A model generated the notes under the pieces. The model was not told where the DNA came from, ran no database searches, and saw only the letters and a list, made by a program, of their open reading frames with translations. The position numbers and the translations under genes are program-made. DNA of 32,654 nucleotides from a virus. How positions within the stretch are numbered: position 1 is the stretch's first letter; every line of letters begins with the position of its first letter. The stretch is from the IMG/VR virus record IMGVR_UViG_3300044608_001836, positions 1 through 32,654 of that record; one strand, given 5' to 3'. Positions 15,817 through 22,051 of the stretch are shown here, piece after piece.

Positions 15817-16400
15817 AGTCCCAGCTCCAGGCCAGTACGTTGTAATGCACGTTTTACAGCATCAGGAAGTTCAACTTCTGTACCCGCTACAGGCGGGTAA
15901 ATGTAGTTGTTGAGAAATTGATTGCGATTAGGTAAGCCGGCGGTTTGATATTGAGTATAAGGAGCAACTTCTTGGGGAACTTCCATGCCATTTACGGCGG
16001 CACGTTGCATCATTTGATGCATGATCGTTTGATCTTGTGACATGGCCGTAGGTTCTACTTGTCGTGCCATCCCGCCACCCATTACAAGATCAGCAGCAAC
16101 AGGAGAAATAATAGAACCAATTAAGTTTGCTGCTCCTTCTAATCTTGAAGGAACATGTTCGGTAACTTGTTTTCCGGTTTCGTTAATTACGGTCCGATAT
16201 TTACCAGGTCTTGCAGCCCTTGCAGCCAGGGTCAATGGATAGGCCAGGGCAAAATCAGTTGCAGCAGATGCAACACCTAAGGCTGGCCCACCTGCCATCA
16301 AACCAAAACCACCAGCAAGTGCACTGCCAGCACCAACGCTACCGGCAACCGATTTAAGGTCTGCCTTGGTTAACCCTTTAGCAACGCCAGCTAATCTCAC
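15813..16400 (-). CDS. Membrane-type virion-block protein
   Basis: A 195-residue protein starting at GTG 16400 (MRLAGVAKGL). A long small-residue hydrophobic region spans about residues 18-62 (SVGAGSALAGGFGLMAGGPA, then ALGVASAATDFALAYPL), with a second near 90-110 (ANLIGSIISPVAADLVMG). The C-terminal third is polar with Gln/Asn/Pro. The start codon is the least certain part, as no Shine-Dalgarno site is visible. Coupling to the next gene by ATGA and the shared segment type suggest a common role at the host membrane or inside the capsid. Confidence 0.65.
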   Translation of the reverse strand: MRLAGVAKGLTKADLKSVAGSVGAGSALAGGFGLMAGGPALGVASAATDFALAYPLTLAARAARPGKYRTVINETGKQVTEHVPSRLEGAANLIGSIISPVAADLVMGGGMARQVEPTAMSQDQTIMHQMMQRAAVNGMEVPQEVAPYTQYQTAGLPNRNQFLNNYIYPPVAGTEVELPDAVKRALQRTGLELGL

Positions 16401-16430
16401 TGTATTGTCAAATTCTTTTCTTTATTGTAC

Positions 16431-16994
16431 TCAACCTACGTTTAACTTTCTTACGTCTGAATGTCCAGGCGTTTTTGATTTACTAAGCAATTCCGCAACA
16501 GAAGTATTTCCCTTGACTTCGTTATCTACGCGGCGCTCTGCTGCTTTCATGAGCAAGCCTTTGGGATCTGGGTTAGAAGCACGTGGCATTGGATTTTTTG
16601 CTTTTTTTTCTCCAGGGATGGTAGGACTGAGTTGGTAAACACTCAACCAAAGGGCGTCATAGCCAGGTTGATCTTCTGGGCGTTGCGACGTTAATGCCCT
16701 GCCGTTTTGAAAATCATAGTCTTCAACACGTTTAAATCTACCTATATTGGCAAAGACTTCGTACTCTTCTGCAGTTTCTCCAACAAAATTCAAACCTGGA
16801 TTAAGTTGAAGCTTGCGCGTCATCATCTTGCGCAATAGATCGCTTTGTGTAAAGCGCGATGGATTCCAGGGATATTGCCCTTCGCTGGCCTGTGATTGAA
16901 ACAGCTCATCAAAGTTAAGCTGCCGTTTTTTTGTAAACGGGTCTTTTGCGTAATTAATATATCGGCCTAGGTCCAGGCGTGAATCTTTAGCCAT
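16431..16994 (-). CDS. Basic virion-block protein of unknown function
   Basis: A 187-residue soluble protein with many charged and aromatic residues (RYINYAKDPFTKKRQLNFDE; NIGRFKRVEDYDFQNGR; GYDALWLSVYQLSPT) and a basic C-terminus. There is no membrane segment, which sets it apart from its neighbours. Its start shares a base with the upstream stop (TAATG), so the two are coupled. No family is recognised. Confidence 0.66.
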   Translation of the reverse strand: MAKDSRLDLGRYINYAKDPFTKKRQLNFDELFQSQASEGQYPWNPSRFTQSDLLRKMMTRKLQLNPGLNFVGETAEEYEVFANIGRFKRVEDYDFQNGRALTSQRPEDQPGYDALWLSVYQLSPTIPGEKKAKNPMPRASNPDPKGLLMKAAERRVDNEVKGNTSVAELLSKSKTPGHSDVRKLNVG

Positions 16995-17221
16995 TAACCC
17001 TCAGTTTGTTTTTCTTTTTTCTTCTTGTGTAATCCTACCAAGGTTTGACGCAGCCGTGCTTGCTTGACGGTTTTCTCATCGTACTTATCTGGATCAGACA
17101 ATACGTTTTCTTGAAGCTGAGCAGAGGTAATACCTTTACGCTTAGCTTTGGCAGTGAAGGCGCCTTCTTTAATATCAGCGCCTTGAATCCATTTTTTATC
17201 TTTCTTTTTTTCTTTGGTCAT
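16994..17221 (-). CDS. Very basic small protein
   Basis: A 75-residue protein with Lys-rich ends (TKEKKKDKKW; GLHKKKKEKQTEG) and a helical centre (AKRKGITSAQLQENVLSD). ATG 17221 overlaps the previous stop (TGATG); the GTG before it is less likely. The charge suggests nucleic-acid binding, for example a DNA-associated internal protein, but this is inference. Confidence 0.6.
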   Translation of the reverse strand: MTKEKKKDKKWIQGADIKEGAFTAKAKRKGITSAQLQENVLSDPDKYDEKTVKQARLRQTLVGLHKKKKEKQTEG

Positions 17222-19038
17222 CACAGTAAGTTTTGCTTGAAACGAGTAAGGAAACCTTCTGCTTCCTTAGGTTTATTTGATAATTGTAGCGTTCTCAATT
17301 TGCTTGACACATCTATCGATGCACGTTTGGTAAGTTGCCGTTGTGCATTGTAGGCATCGGTCTCGTTGCCGTACATAGACAACTCTCCGAGTTGTTCGTT
17401 GGACAGCGTTGAGTACGGATCACGTAAATTTTCTAAGTCTGTTTTACTTACCAACTCGGTAGGGCGACGTTCAGCAGCAGAAGAATATTCGTATCCCAAC
17501 TCGCCATATTCAGACTCACCAAACTCACCACGTTTACGCACGGCGCCAGAAGCATATTTAGGTTCTAAGCCATAAACACCTAAACCACCACCTTCTGGTT
17601 CAATGTCTTCCCGGGTAATGCGTCCCATGCCACGGATACCACCCGAATAACCAGCTTGTTGTGAGGCTGGTTTACTTACACGTTCTGGATCGCCTTGACG
17701 CAGGGGCTCCACAGAACCAATGTTTTCCCGTACCAAGATCTCACTTGGCATTCCCACACGGTTAATGCGTGCAGTTTGTTCTTTTAAAGGTTGCATTACT
17801 GCCTGACCTTCTGGGAAGTTACCGCGCATATTTTGGAGAAGTTGACGTTCTAGTGCTTCTCCTGCAAAGCCTTGTGCGTTGAGTTGAGCGCGTTGATTAC
17901 TTGAGACCTCACGTGCCGTGTCAATTAACGAAGGTCCACTTACCTCTTGTTGAAGGATGCGCTCGGCGGTATTTTTTAAAGCTGTTGCACGTGCAATTCG
18001 ATCATTAACTTGTCTTGTTTGCGCCAGGTTCTCAGTTGTGTAGTCGTAATCAAGATCAACTTCCTGAGCGCGCAAGTAACGTTTACCTTGTTCAACTAAA
18101 GCGTCAATCCGTCCGCCACCTTCAGCTTGATCCAAGGGCAAACCATCTGGCATACTAGCGGCAACAGTATTGATTGCATGGTCTGGTACGTAGCCAGCGG
18201 CTTGGGGAGGAGTTGCCTGCTCTAATGGAATACCTTGCCGTACTTTGACTTGGTCTTCTGCAAAATCAATACGACCAATATCAATATCTTCGTTTCGTTG
18301 TAACGCATTCTTGATGCGTCCTGTCATTTGGTCTTCGCCTGACTGCAAAGCACCTAATGCCTGGTTTGTTAAACCAAAATCTTCTTGTCGTTGTTTGGCA
18401 GCGTTAAGCAAGCGTTGGGTTGCGTCTACACGACGAGCTTCCGCAAGTTCTTGGGATACAGGTCCAAGGATTCTTTCGTTAATATCTTTTGGATCAGGAC
18501 GATATGTTTTACCGTACCCAAAACGTGGAGATCCTTGCGTATAGCGGGAAGGTGCGTTGCTGAAATCAATTTCTTGCGCAGTTGGTTCTGGAATTGCTTG
18601 TTGTAATTGACGATTGAACACTTCAAAAGATTCTTGCTCAGTAGGCATGACGCTACGAGCAACAACTTTGGAAGGAGCAGGTTCGGAAGCGGCAAATTTT
18701 AAAGGTACAGCTGCAGCTTCTCGCACACCCTGCGCCATTTCCGAAAGATCACCTTGGCGGACGCCAGCAGTTGCAGATTTATTAGGACCTTTAGGAATTT
18801 GTGCTCCACGACGCATCAAATTACGCGCGCCCAACACACCACCAGCTAAAGCACCAAGGCCCAGGGCGGCTGTACCAATGGAGGCAAGTAGATTTGACTC
18901 TTGTTGCGGGGCTTTGAGTTGATTGCGGCGAAATTCAAGTACAGCAGGCGCCATCTGCGCCCTTTCTTCAGGATCTTCTGGGACTGGAGTTCCAGTGGCA
19001 CGGCTATATGCGTAAAAATCGGCCGGTGCTAACGCCAT
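17221..19038 (-). CDS. Large virion-block protein with one N-terminal membrane segment
   Basis: A 605-residue protein, the first gene of the minus-strand block. One small-residue transmembrane segment lies at about residues 50-72 (LLASIGTAALGLGALAGGVL), followed by a basic stretch. The remaining 530 residues are hydrophilic and mostly helical, rich in Gln, Glu, Arg and Ala, without recognised domains. Near residues 480-540 it becomes Gly/Tyr/Glu-rich (GEFGESEYGELGYEYSS). The size and layout suit an internal ejection or tail-associated protein. ATG 19038 lies 129 bases from the divergent plus-strand gene, so the block promoter should be in that gap. Confidence 0.7.
   Translation of the reverse strand: MALAPADFYAYSRATGTPVPEDPEERAQMAPAVLEFRRNQLKAPQQESNLLASIGTAALGLGALAGGVLGARNLMRRGAQIPKGPNKSATAGVRQGDLSEMAQGVREAAAVPLKFAASEPAPSKVVARSVMPTEQESFEVFNRQLQQAIPEPTAQEIDFSNAPSRYTQGSPRFGYGKTYRPDPKDINERILGPVSQELAEARRVDATQRLLNAAKQRQEDFGLTNQALGALQSGEDQMTGRIKNALQRNEDIDIGRIDFAEDQVKVRQGIPLEQATPPQAAGYVPDHAINTVAASMPDGLPLDQAEGGGRIDALVEQGKRYLRAQEVDLDYDYTTENLAQTRQVNDRIARATALKNTAERILQQEVSGPSLIDTAREVSSNQRAQLNAQGFAGEALERQLLQNMRGNFPEGQAVMQPLKEQTARINRVGMPSEILVRENIGSVEPLRQGDPERVSKPASQQAGYSGGIRGMGRITREDIEPEGGGLGVYGLEPKYASGAVRKRGEFGESEYGELGYEYSSAAERRPTELVSKTDLENLRDPYSTLSNEQLGELSMYGNETDAYNAQRQLTKRASIDVSSKLRTLQLSNKPKEAEGFLTRFKQNLL
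17721..17742. repeat. 22-base exact repeat, copy 2
   Basis: This is identical to 1511-1532 and in the same orientation, but inside the 605-residue virion protein gene, where it encodes EILVRENI rather than DLGTGKH. The different reading frames argue that DNA or RNA sequence, not protein, is shared. Confidence 0.85.
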
Positions 19039-19167
19039 TAGAAACTATTTGCTTACTAAATTCTTGATATTTGTATTTTACGTGGTGTTATGCGAAAAAT
19101 AGATGCTATAGACTAAGAACATTGCTGAAGTTTAACGTCCAATTAGGGCAAAAACTAATTTTTTACA
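19039..19167. promoter_or_regulatory. Divergent intergenic region between late and early blocks
   Basis: 129 AT-rich bases separate the first minus-strand virion gene from the first plus-strand gene and should hold both promoters. Candidates such as TATAGA near 19109 (plus) and TAAAAT (minus) are visible, but neither has a convincing partner box. A 6-bp inverted repeat AATTAG/CTAATT at 19141-19160, followed by TTTT, sits just before the plus-strand ATG and could be an operator or a leader hairpin. Confidence 0.45.
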
Positions 19168-19374
19168 ATGGAAGCAAACGATAGAGCCCAACGAATTGTT
19201 GCTTTAAAGGCAATTAAAGCCAAAGCAGAGGAAATGGTTGACTCGGGAGCCAGTCCAATTGAAGTACGTACTTTTATTCAGGGTTCCAGGGGGGAATTAG
19301 CCCGCCAAAAACCCGATTGGGAGCAATATGCCAAAGCTATTAATGCTGCAGAAGCTGCAAGAAATACTTTTTAA
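19168..19374 (+). CDS. Small helical protein, first plus-strand gene
   Basis: A 68-residue, highly helical, charged protein (AQRIVALKAIKAKAEEMVDS; then IEVRTFIQGSRGELARQ) of unknown function. ATG 19168 follows the divergent region. A strong terminator begins 25 bases after the stop, so it forms its own transcription unit. That isolation next to the late/early divide suggests a regulator or an early product. Confidence 0.7.
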   Translation: MEANDRAQRIVALKAIKAKAEEMVDSGASPIEVRTFIQGSRGELARQKPDWEQYAKAINAAEAARNTF

Positions 19375-19399
19375 AGCTAAGAAGAACATAAGTTGATAT

Positions 19400-19425
19400 G
19401 CCGAGGATAACACCTCGGCTTTTTT
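19400..19425 (+). terminator. Rho-independent terminator
   Basis: A perfect 7-bp stem (GCCGAGG/CCTCGGC, six-base loop) is followed directly by six T residues. It ends the transcript of the 68-residue gene at 19168-19374 and isolates it from the early cluster. Confidence 0.93.
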
Positions 19426-19495
19426 GTGTAAAAACTTGGGCTAACTAGGTAAAACCATCACAAAGATTGAATATTACTTAATTTTTTGCTTCGAA

Positions 19496-19731
19496 ATGGC
19501 CCCTTATAGGACCAAAAAGGTAAATGATTTTCCTGAGCCTTCTCCAATACTCCCTCCGAGATTGATTGTGGGAAGAAAAAAAGAAAGGTGGGGTACCTTG
19601 AAATTTACCTAGCAATAAGCGAGGAGGATAAGAGTATATTGCGCCAAGAAATTAATGAAACAATCGTAGGTATGTTTACTTATTGTTCTTTTGAACGGAA
19701 TAAGGACATTTACCTACTGTTTTATGTGTAA
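19496..19731 (+). CDS. Possible small gene in two frames joined at an A7 slippery run
   Basis: ATG 19496 opens a 38-codon frame (MAPYRTKKVNDFPEPSPILP, then PRLIVGRKKERWG) ending at TAG 19612. A second frame, open from GTG 19588 to TAA 19731, reads like protein too (YLEIYLAISEEDKSILRQEI). The second is in the -1 frame of the first. The run A AAA AAA at 19576-19582, in phase for -1 slippage, lies just before the overlap. A 5-bp hairpin (AAGGT/ACCTT, 19585-19599) follows it. Slippage would give a 78-residue protein. Alternatively there is one missing base, or two tiny genes, or no gene at all. No Shine-Dalgarno site is seen before ATG 19496. Confidence 0.35.
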
Positions 19732-19904
19732 ATCCACACATTTCGGGCGCTATTTAGGGTCAAACCCCTTGCTACTACACGGTTCAAATAGGACAGTGAT
19801 CTGATTGTGATCAGATAAGACTGTTTAATTCCGATGAATTAGCTCGGGATTACACGTCAAGCTGGACGTTAAACGTAGCATCAAACCCACATCAACTCAA
19901 CGCC
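19732..19904 (+). promoter_or_regulatory. Leader/control region of the early cluster with three hairpins
   Basis: No gene is visible here. Three inverted repeats are packed together. The first, ATCTGAT/ATCAGAT at 19799-19816, is flanked by ACAGT/ACTGT. The second is a 9-bp stem TAATTCCGA/TCGGGATTA (one T-G pair) at 19826-19852. The third is the repeated leader hairpin ACGTC/GACGT at 19854-19869. The first could be an operator (a perfect 7-bp dyad with a 4-base gap). Together they could fold into a structured 5-prime untranslated region for the gene at 19905. Confidence 0.5.
19854..19875 (+). promoter_or_regulatory. Leader hairpin element, copy 1
   Basis: Stem ACGTC/GACGT with loop AAGCTG, followed by TAAACG. 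The ATG of the next gene is 36 bases after the stem. It shares layout, though not stem sequence, with copies at 22002, 22445, 25209 and 25713. Confidence 0.6.
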
Positions 19905-20096
19905 ATGCGTTATCAATTCCCCAACGTAGCTCCAGTCATCTGTGGCTTTGCAGTCCTCATTGGTATCGGTACGCAAGTAACCGTACACCAATTGGACAAA
20001 GCAACAGCACAGCAATGTGCGAACCACGACTGGCCCAAGGAAGCACACGATGTCCACATGGACTGGTGTGCTGCCAACAGCTACCCAACCAACTGA
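19905..20096 (+). CDS. Small membrane-anchored protein with Cys pair and HDWP motif
   Basis: A 63-residue protein with one N-terminal transmembrane segment (residues 8-26, VAPVICGFAVLIGIGTQVTV) and a short C-terminal domain with two Cys (QCANHDWPKEAHDVHMDWCA). From memory, similar small proteins with a THDWP-like motif occur in marine cyanophages and cyanobacteria, with no known role. The Cys would face the periplasm or the cytoplasm depending on orientation. The leader is C/A-rich without a Shine-Dalgarno site. The stop lies inside the tRNA-like element. Confidence 0.78.
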   Translation: MRYQFPNVAPVICGFAVLIGIGTQVTVHQLDKATAQQCANHDWPKEAHDVHMDWCAANSYPTN

Positions 20097-20137
20097 GTAA
20101 CAGGCGTGATGCCGAGGGATCGAATCCCTCACTCAGT
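20092..20137 (+). ncRNA. tRNA-like acceptor/T-arm element A
   Basis: A 7-bp outer stem (ACTGAGT/ACTCAGT) is stacked without gap on a 5-bp stem (GAGGG/CCCTC) with a seven-base loop ATCGAAT, one base from the tRNA T-loop consensus. The 15 bases in place of the D and anticodon arms hold only a 3-bp hairpin (GGC/GCC). There is no CCA after the stem (ATTGCC follows). The element begins in the last codon of the 63-residue gene. A similar element lies at 20457. It could be an mRNA 3-prime end or processing signal; its function is unknown. Confidence 0.55.
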
Positions 20138-20168
20138 ATTGCCTCCAGCGGAGATAGGCACCGCACAC

Positions 20169-20462
20169 ATGGAGATATCCATGGACCTGACAACAGGTTG
20201 GCAGAAGCATTCCAATGTACCTGGTGGTTATCACCTGGTGTACCACGACACCTGGATTGGTGAAGTATCCATTGTCACTGGACCGAAAGGTTCAGGGCTA
20301 ATGGCAGCTAACGATCCAGGTCAAGAACCCACTTACGAAGTGTGGTTCCCAGGAATGGTGAATCCAACCGGTCACTTAACCCTTGATGAGATCAAAGGAA
20401 TCATCAAGTACATGCGTCAACACGAGGAAGAACGCATGATGTATGCCGACGAAGACAACTGA
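20169..20462 (+). CDS. Hypothetical early protein
   Basis: A 97-residue soluble protein of unknown function, starting at ATG 20169 (MEISMDLTTG) or four codons later at 20181. The earlier in-frame ATG near 20109 lies in the tRNA-like element and is less likely. The first part is beta-like (GGYHLVYHDTWIGEVSIVTG). A C-terminal helix reads LDEIKGIIKYMRQHEEERMM. The stop lies inside the second tRNA-like element. Confidence 0.7.
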   Translation: MEISMDLTTGWQKHSNVPGGYHLVYHDTWIGEVSIVTGPKGSGLMAANDPGQEPTYEVWFPGMVNPTGHLTLDEIKGIIKYMRQHEEERMMYADEDN

Positions 20463-20503
20463 TCCGTCTAAGCGGGAGGCAGGGTGCAAACCCCTGCCCA
20501 GTT
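20457..20503 (+). ncRNA. tRNA-like acceptor/T-arm element B
   Basis: This has the same layout as the element at 20092. An outer 5-bp stem AACTG/CAGTT stacks directly on a 7-bp stem (GGCAGGG/CCCTGCC), 12 pairs in all, as in a tRNA acceptor plus T arm. The seven-base loop TGCAAAC is one base from a T-loop. A 3-bp CCG/CGG hairpin sits in the place of the missing arms. It also starts in the last sense codon before a stop and is followed by ATTGCC. The two copies share little primary sequence, so structure is what is kept. Confidence 0.55.
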
Positions 20504-20538
20504 ATTGCCACAATGCCGTGGCATCTACACTACACAAC

Positions 20539-20712
20539 ATGGGTATCCGCAAAGGACTAGCCAATGCACTCATCTCAACAGCAGCAATGCTGGAGAGTGA
20601 CAAATCTAAGGAGTATGTCAGCACCAAGCTGAATGAATACCGTATACGTGCAGCAGCACTGCTGATGCCTAACGATATGGCATTCGTCATTACTCCCAAG
20701 ACTGAACTCTGA
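20539..20712 (+). CDS. Small helical early protein
   Basis: A 57-residue protein (MGIRKGLANALISTAAMLES, then KEYVSTKLNEYRIRAAALLM) of unknown function, mostly one amphipathic helix. I chose ATG 20539, after a C/A-rich leader (CTACACTACACAAC). A longer frame upstream would run through the tRNA-like element. A double-hairpin terminator-like repeat follows the stop. Confidence 0.62.
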   Translation: MGIRKGLANALISTAAMLESDKSKEYVSTKLNEYRIRAAALLMPNDMAFVITPKTEL

Positions 20713-20717
20713 CTTCT

Positions 20718-20763
20718 GCACTAAGGGCTTACGGGCCTTTACTGCAGGACTCAACATCCTGTC
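20718..20763 (+). terminator. Double-hairpin terminator-like repeat, copy 1
   Basis: GCACTAAGGGC leads into a hairpin (AAGGGC...GCCTT, 20723-20739) followed by TTTA. A second hairpin CAGGA/TCCTG with a seven-base loop follows at 20745-20761. The element follows a CTCTGA stop exactly as does the copy at 21301, and about 30 of 46 positions match it. It is probably a weak terminator or mRNA end-protecting structure between small genes. Confidence 0.6.
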
Positions 20764-20786
20764 ATCAACACTACCTCAATTCAACA

Positions 20787-21059
20787 GTGACAACACCTGC
20801 ACTAGTCTACAAACCATCCGCCGAACAACAGTACCGCGTCACATGGTATGGCGGCGAATCAACCCAGTTTCACTTTGAGAAGCTGTGGAATACATTCGAC
20901 CCAGACACCGATGCCGAATGGCAAGAGTGGCTAGACCGTGACGTACGTACACTTGGCGGTGGTGTACCAACAAGTATGAAGGAGATGCTCATGGAAATGG
21001 AGGACTACTATCATTACTCCATTGACATGGAACTAGAGCGCAAGCTTCAACACATGTGA
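20787..21059 (+). CDS. Hypothetical early protein
   Basis: A 90-residue acidic, aromatic-rich protein (QYRVTWYGGESTQFHFEKLW, then DPDTDAEWQEWLDRDV) of unknown function. The start is GTG 20787 after a C/A-rich leader (CTCAATTCAACA); the next ATG is much further in. The C-terminal helix is Met/Glu-rich. The next gene follows after 35 bases. Confidence 0.68.
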   Translation: MTTPALVYKPSAEQQYRVTWYGGESTQFHFEKLWNTFDPDTDAEWQEWLDRDVRTLGGGVPTSMKEMLMEMEDYYHYSIDMELERKLQHM

Positions 21060-21094
21060 TCCTTCTCAACACACTCAACTCAACTCAACTGATC

Positions 21095-21295
21095 ATGAAA
21101 GACAACTACCTCTCTAACGCTGTGCTGGCCATTGTTATGGGCGTAGGAGCAGGCATGCTCTTATCCGTAGGAGCACAGAAGTTACTCAACAACTATCACG
21201 TCAAGCATTGCCCAGCGAAAGCAGGGCATCAACTGATATACATGCATAGCTTTCTAGGCGATGCATACTATTGCCTGGATAAGCGTACACTCTGA
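21095..21295 (+). CDS. Small membrane-anchored protein with Cys pair
   Basis: A 66-residue protein with an N-terminal transmembrane segment (residues 8-28, NAVLAIVMGVGAGMLLSVGA) and a short tail with two Cys (KHCPAKAGH ... AYYCLDKR). The layout is the same as the 19905-20096 protein, though the sequences differ. ATG 21095 follows CTCAACTCAACTCAACTG; the upstream in-frame start would lie in this leader. The function is unknown; an envelope-modifying early protein is a guess. Confidence 0.72.
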   Translation: MKDNYLSNAVLAIVMGVGAGMLLSVGAQKLLNNYHVKHCPAKAGHQLIYMHSFLGDAYYCLDKRTL

Positions 21296-21300
21296 CGTTT

Positions 21301-21346
21301 GCACTAAGGGCCTTCGGGCCCTTTCTGCAGACCTCATCGTCTGCAC
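21301..21346 (+). terminator. Double-hairpin terminator-like repeat, copy 2
   Basis: A strong first hairpin AAGGGCC/GGCCCTT closes a TTCG loop through C-G (the very stable cUUCGg type) at 21306-21323 and is followed by TTTCT. The second hairpin is a 7-bp stem TGCAGAC/GTCTGCA at 21326-21345. It starts six bases after the stop of the 66-residue gene. It is homologous to the copy at 20718. Confidence 0.7.
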
Positions 21347-21370
21347 ACACTCAACCTAATTACAGACTGA

Positions 21371-21568
21371 ATGAAACACACGGTCCGATTATCACCAGGG
21401 CGATTCGTCCACCTAGATTCTTACCATGTGTCTCATGAGACTCGCTTTAGTAAGATCTGCGTGGTAGCCCTATCATTTATCATGTCCGCAATCACAGTAT
21501 CTGCTGTGGTCGGCATTGATATCACCAACCCAACTCCTACTCAACACCATGACAACACTCAGCGCTAA
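21371..21568 (+). CDS. Small membrane protein
   Basis: A 65-residue protein. A basic, His-rich N-terminus is followed by one transmembrane segment at about residues 29-49 (ICVVALSFIMSAITVSAVVG) and a short Thr/Pro/His tail. It is the third small single-span membrane protein in this stretch. The last 20 bases overlap the start of the next gene. The function is unknown. Confidence 0.65.
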   Translation: MKHTVRLSPGRFVHLDSYHVSHETRFSKICVVALSFIMSAITVSAVVGIDITNPTPTQHHDNTQR

Positions 21569-21890
21569 CACCAAACTTATCGAGGATCGCATTCAACAAC
21601 TCTGCGAGACTCTCCAAGATAAGTTCTACAAACAGTACAACAACCCCGTAGCTTTCGAAGTTAAGCGCGGGGTTAAGTACTACAAGATCATCCATGTCTC
21701 TAGTCCTGGTACCAAGTATGAAGGCAGATCAGTCCATGCATTTGTCGCAAGACAGACAGGGACTGTGTATAAGCCTGCATCATGGAAGGCACCAGCGGAA
21801 CATGCACGGTACCAACTACTAGATGACCAATCATTTGAAACCTGCCTACACAATTGTGACTGGGCGGGTTCATACCTTTATATGAGGTAA
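21549..21890 (+). CDS. Conserved phage protein with KPASWKAPA ... WAGSYLY motifs
   Basis: A 113-residue soluble protein. Residues 28-110 contain FEVKRGVKYYKIIHV, SVHAFVARQTGTVYKPASWK and WAGSYLYMR. From memory this pattern is frequent in small proteins of marine cyanophages and other phages, all without known function. ATG 21549 was chosen because it follows the usual C/A-rich leader (CCTACTCAACACC) and the family begins with a helix such as TKLIEDRIQQLCETL. It overlaps the membrane protein gene by 20 bases. Confidence 0.78.
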   Translation: MTTLSANTKLIEDRIQQLCETLQDKFYKQYNNPVAFEVKRGVKYYKIIHVSSPGTKYEGRSVHAFVARQTGTVYKPASWKAPAEHARYQLLDDQSFETCLHNCDWAGSYLYMR

Positions 21891-21920
21891 GTATAGGGGT
21901 CACCCCCTGACTCCCACCTG

Positions 21921-21988
21921 AACAGCCAGCACCAAAGTAATGGCTGTTTAGTTATTAAGATTTTTGATAAACAACGGTTATTAAGATT
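21921..21988 (+). promoter_or_regulatory. Hairpin plus 12-base direct repeat in intergenic gap
   Basis: An 8-bp inverted repeat AACAGCCA/TGGCTGTT (21921-21948) is followed by two copies of GTTATTAAGATT at 21951-21962 and 21977-21988. The hairpin with TTTA after it may end the upstream transcript. The repeats, 26 bases apart and AT-rich, could be paired protein-binding sites or part of a promoter for the helix-turn-helix gene at 22052. Confidence 0.5.
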
Positions 21989-22001
21989 CCAAGTATTAGA
22001 T

Positions 22002-22030
22002 GGACCTGAGTATGTCCTTAAACTACTCAC
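22002..22030 (+). promoter_or_regulatory. Leader hairpin element, copy 2
   Basis: Stem GGAC/GTCC with loop CTGAGTAT, then TTAAACTACTCACC. The ATG lies 35 bases after the stem. It is nearly identical to copy 3 except for a compensated pair change in the stem. Confidence 0.75.
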
Positions 22031-22051
22031 CATCCACTCCACTTGACTCCA

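Noticed and set aside
20092-20141. A complete tRNA gene at the 63-residue gene end
   Set aside because: Acceptor and T arm are present but there is no D arm, anticodon arm or CCA, so it is reported as a tRNA-like element only.
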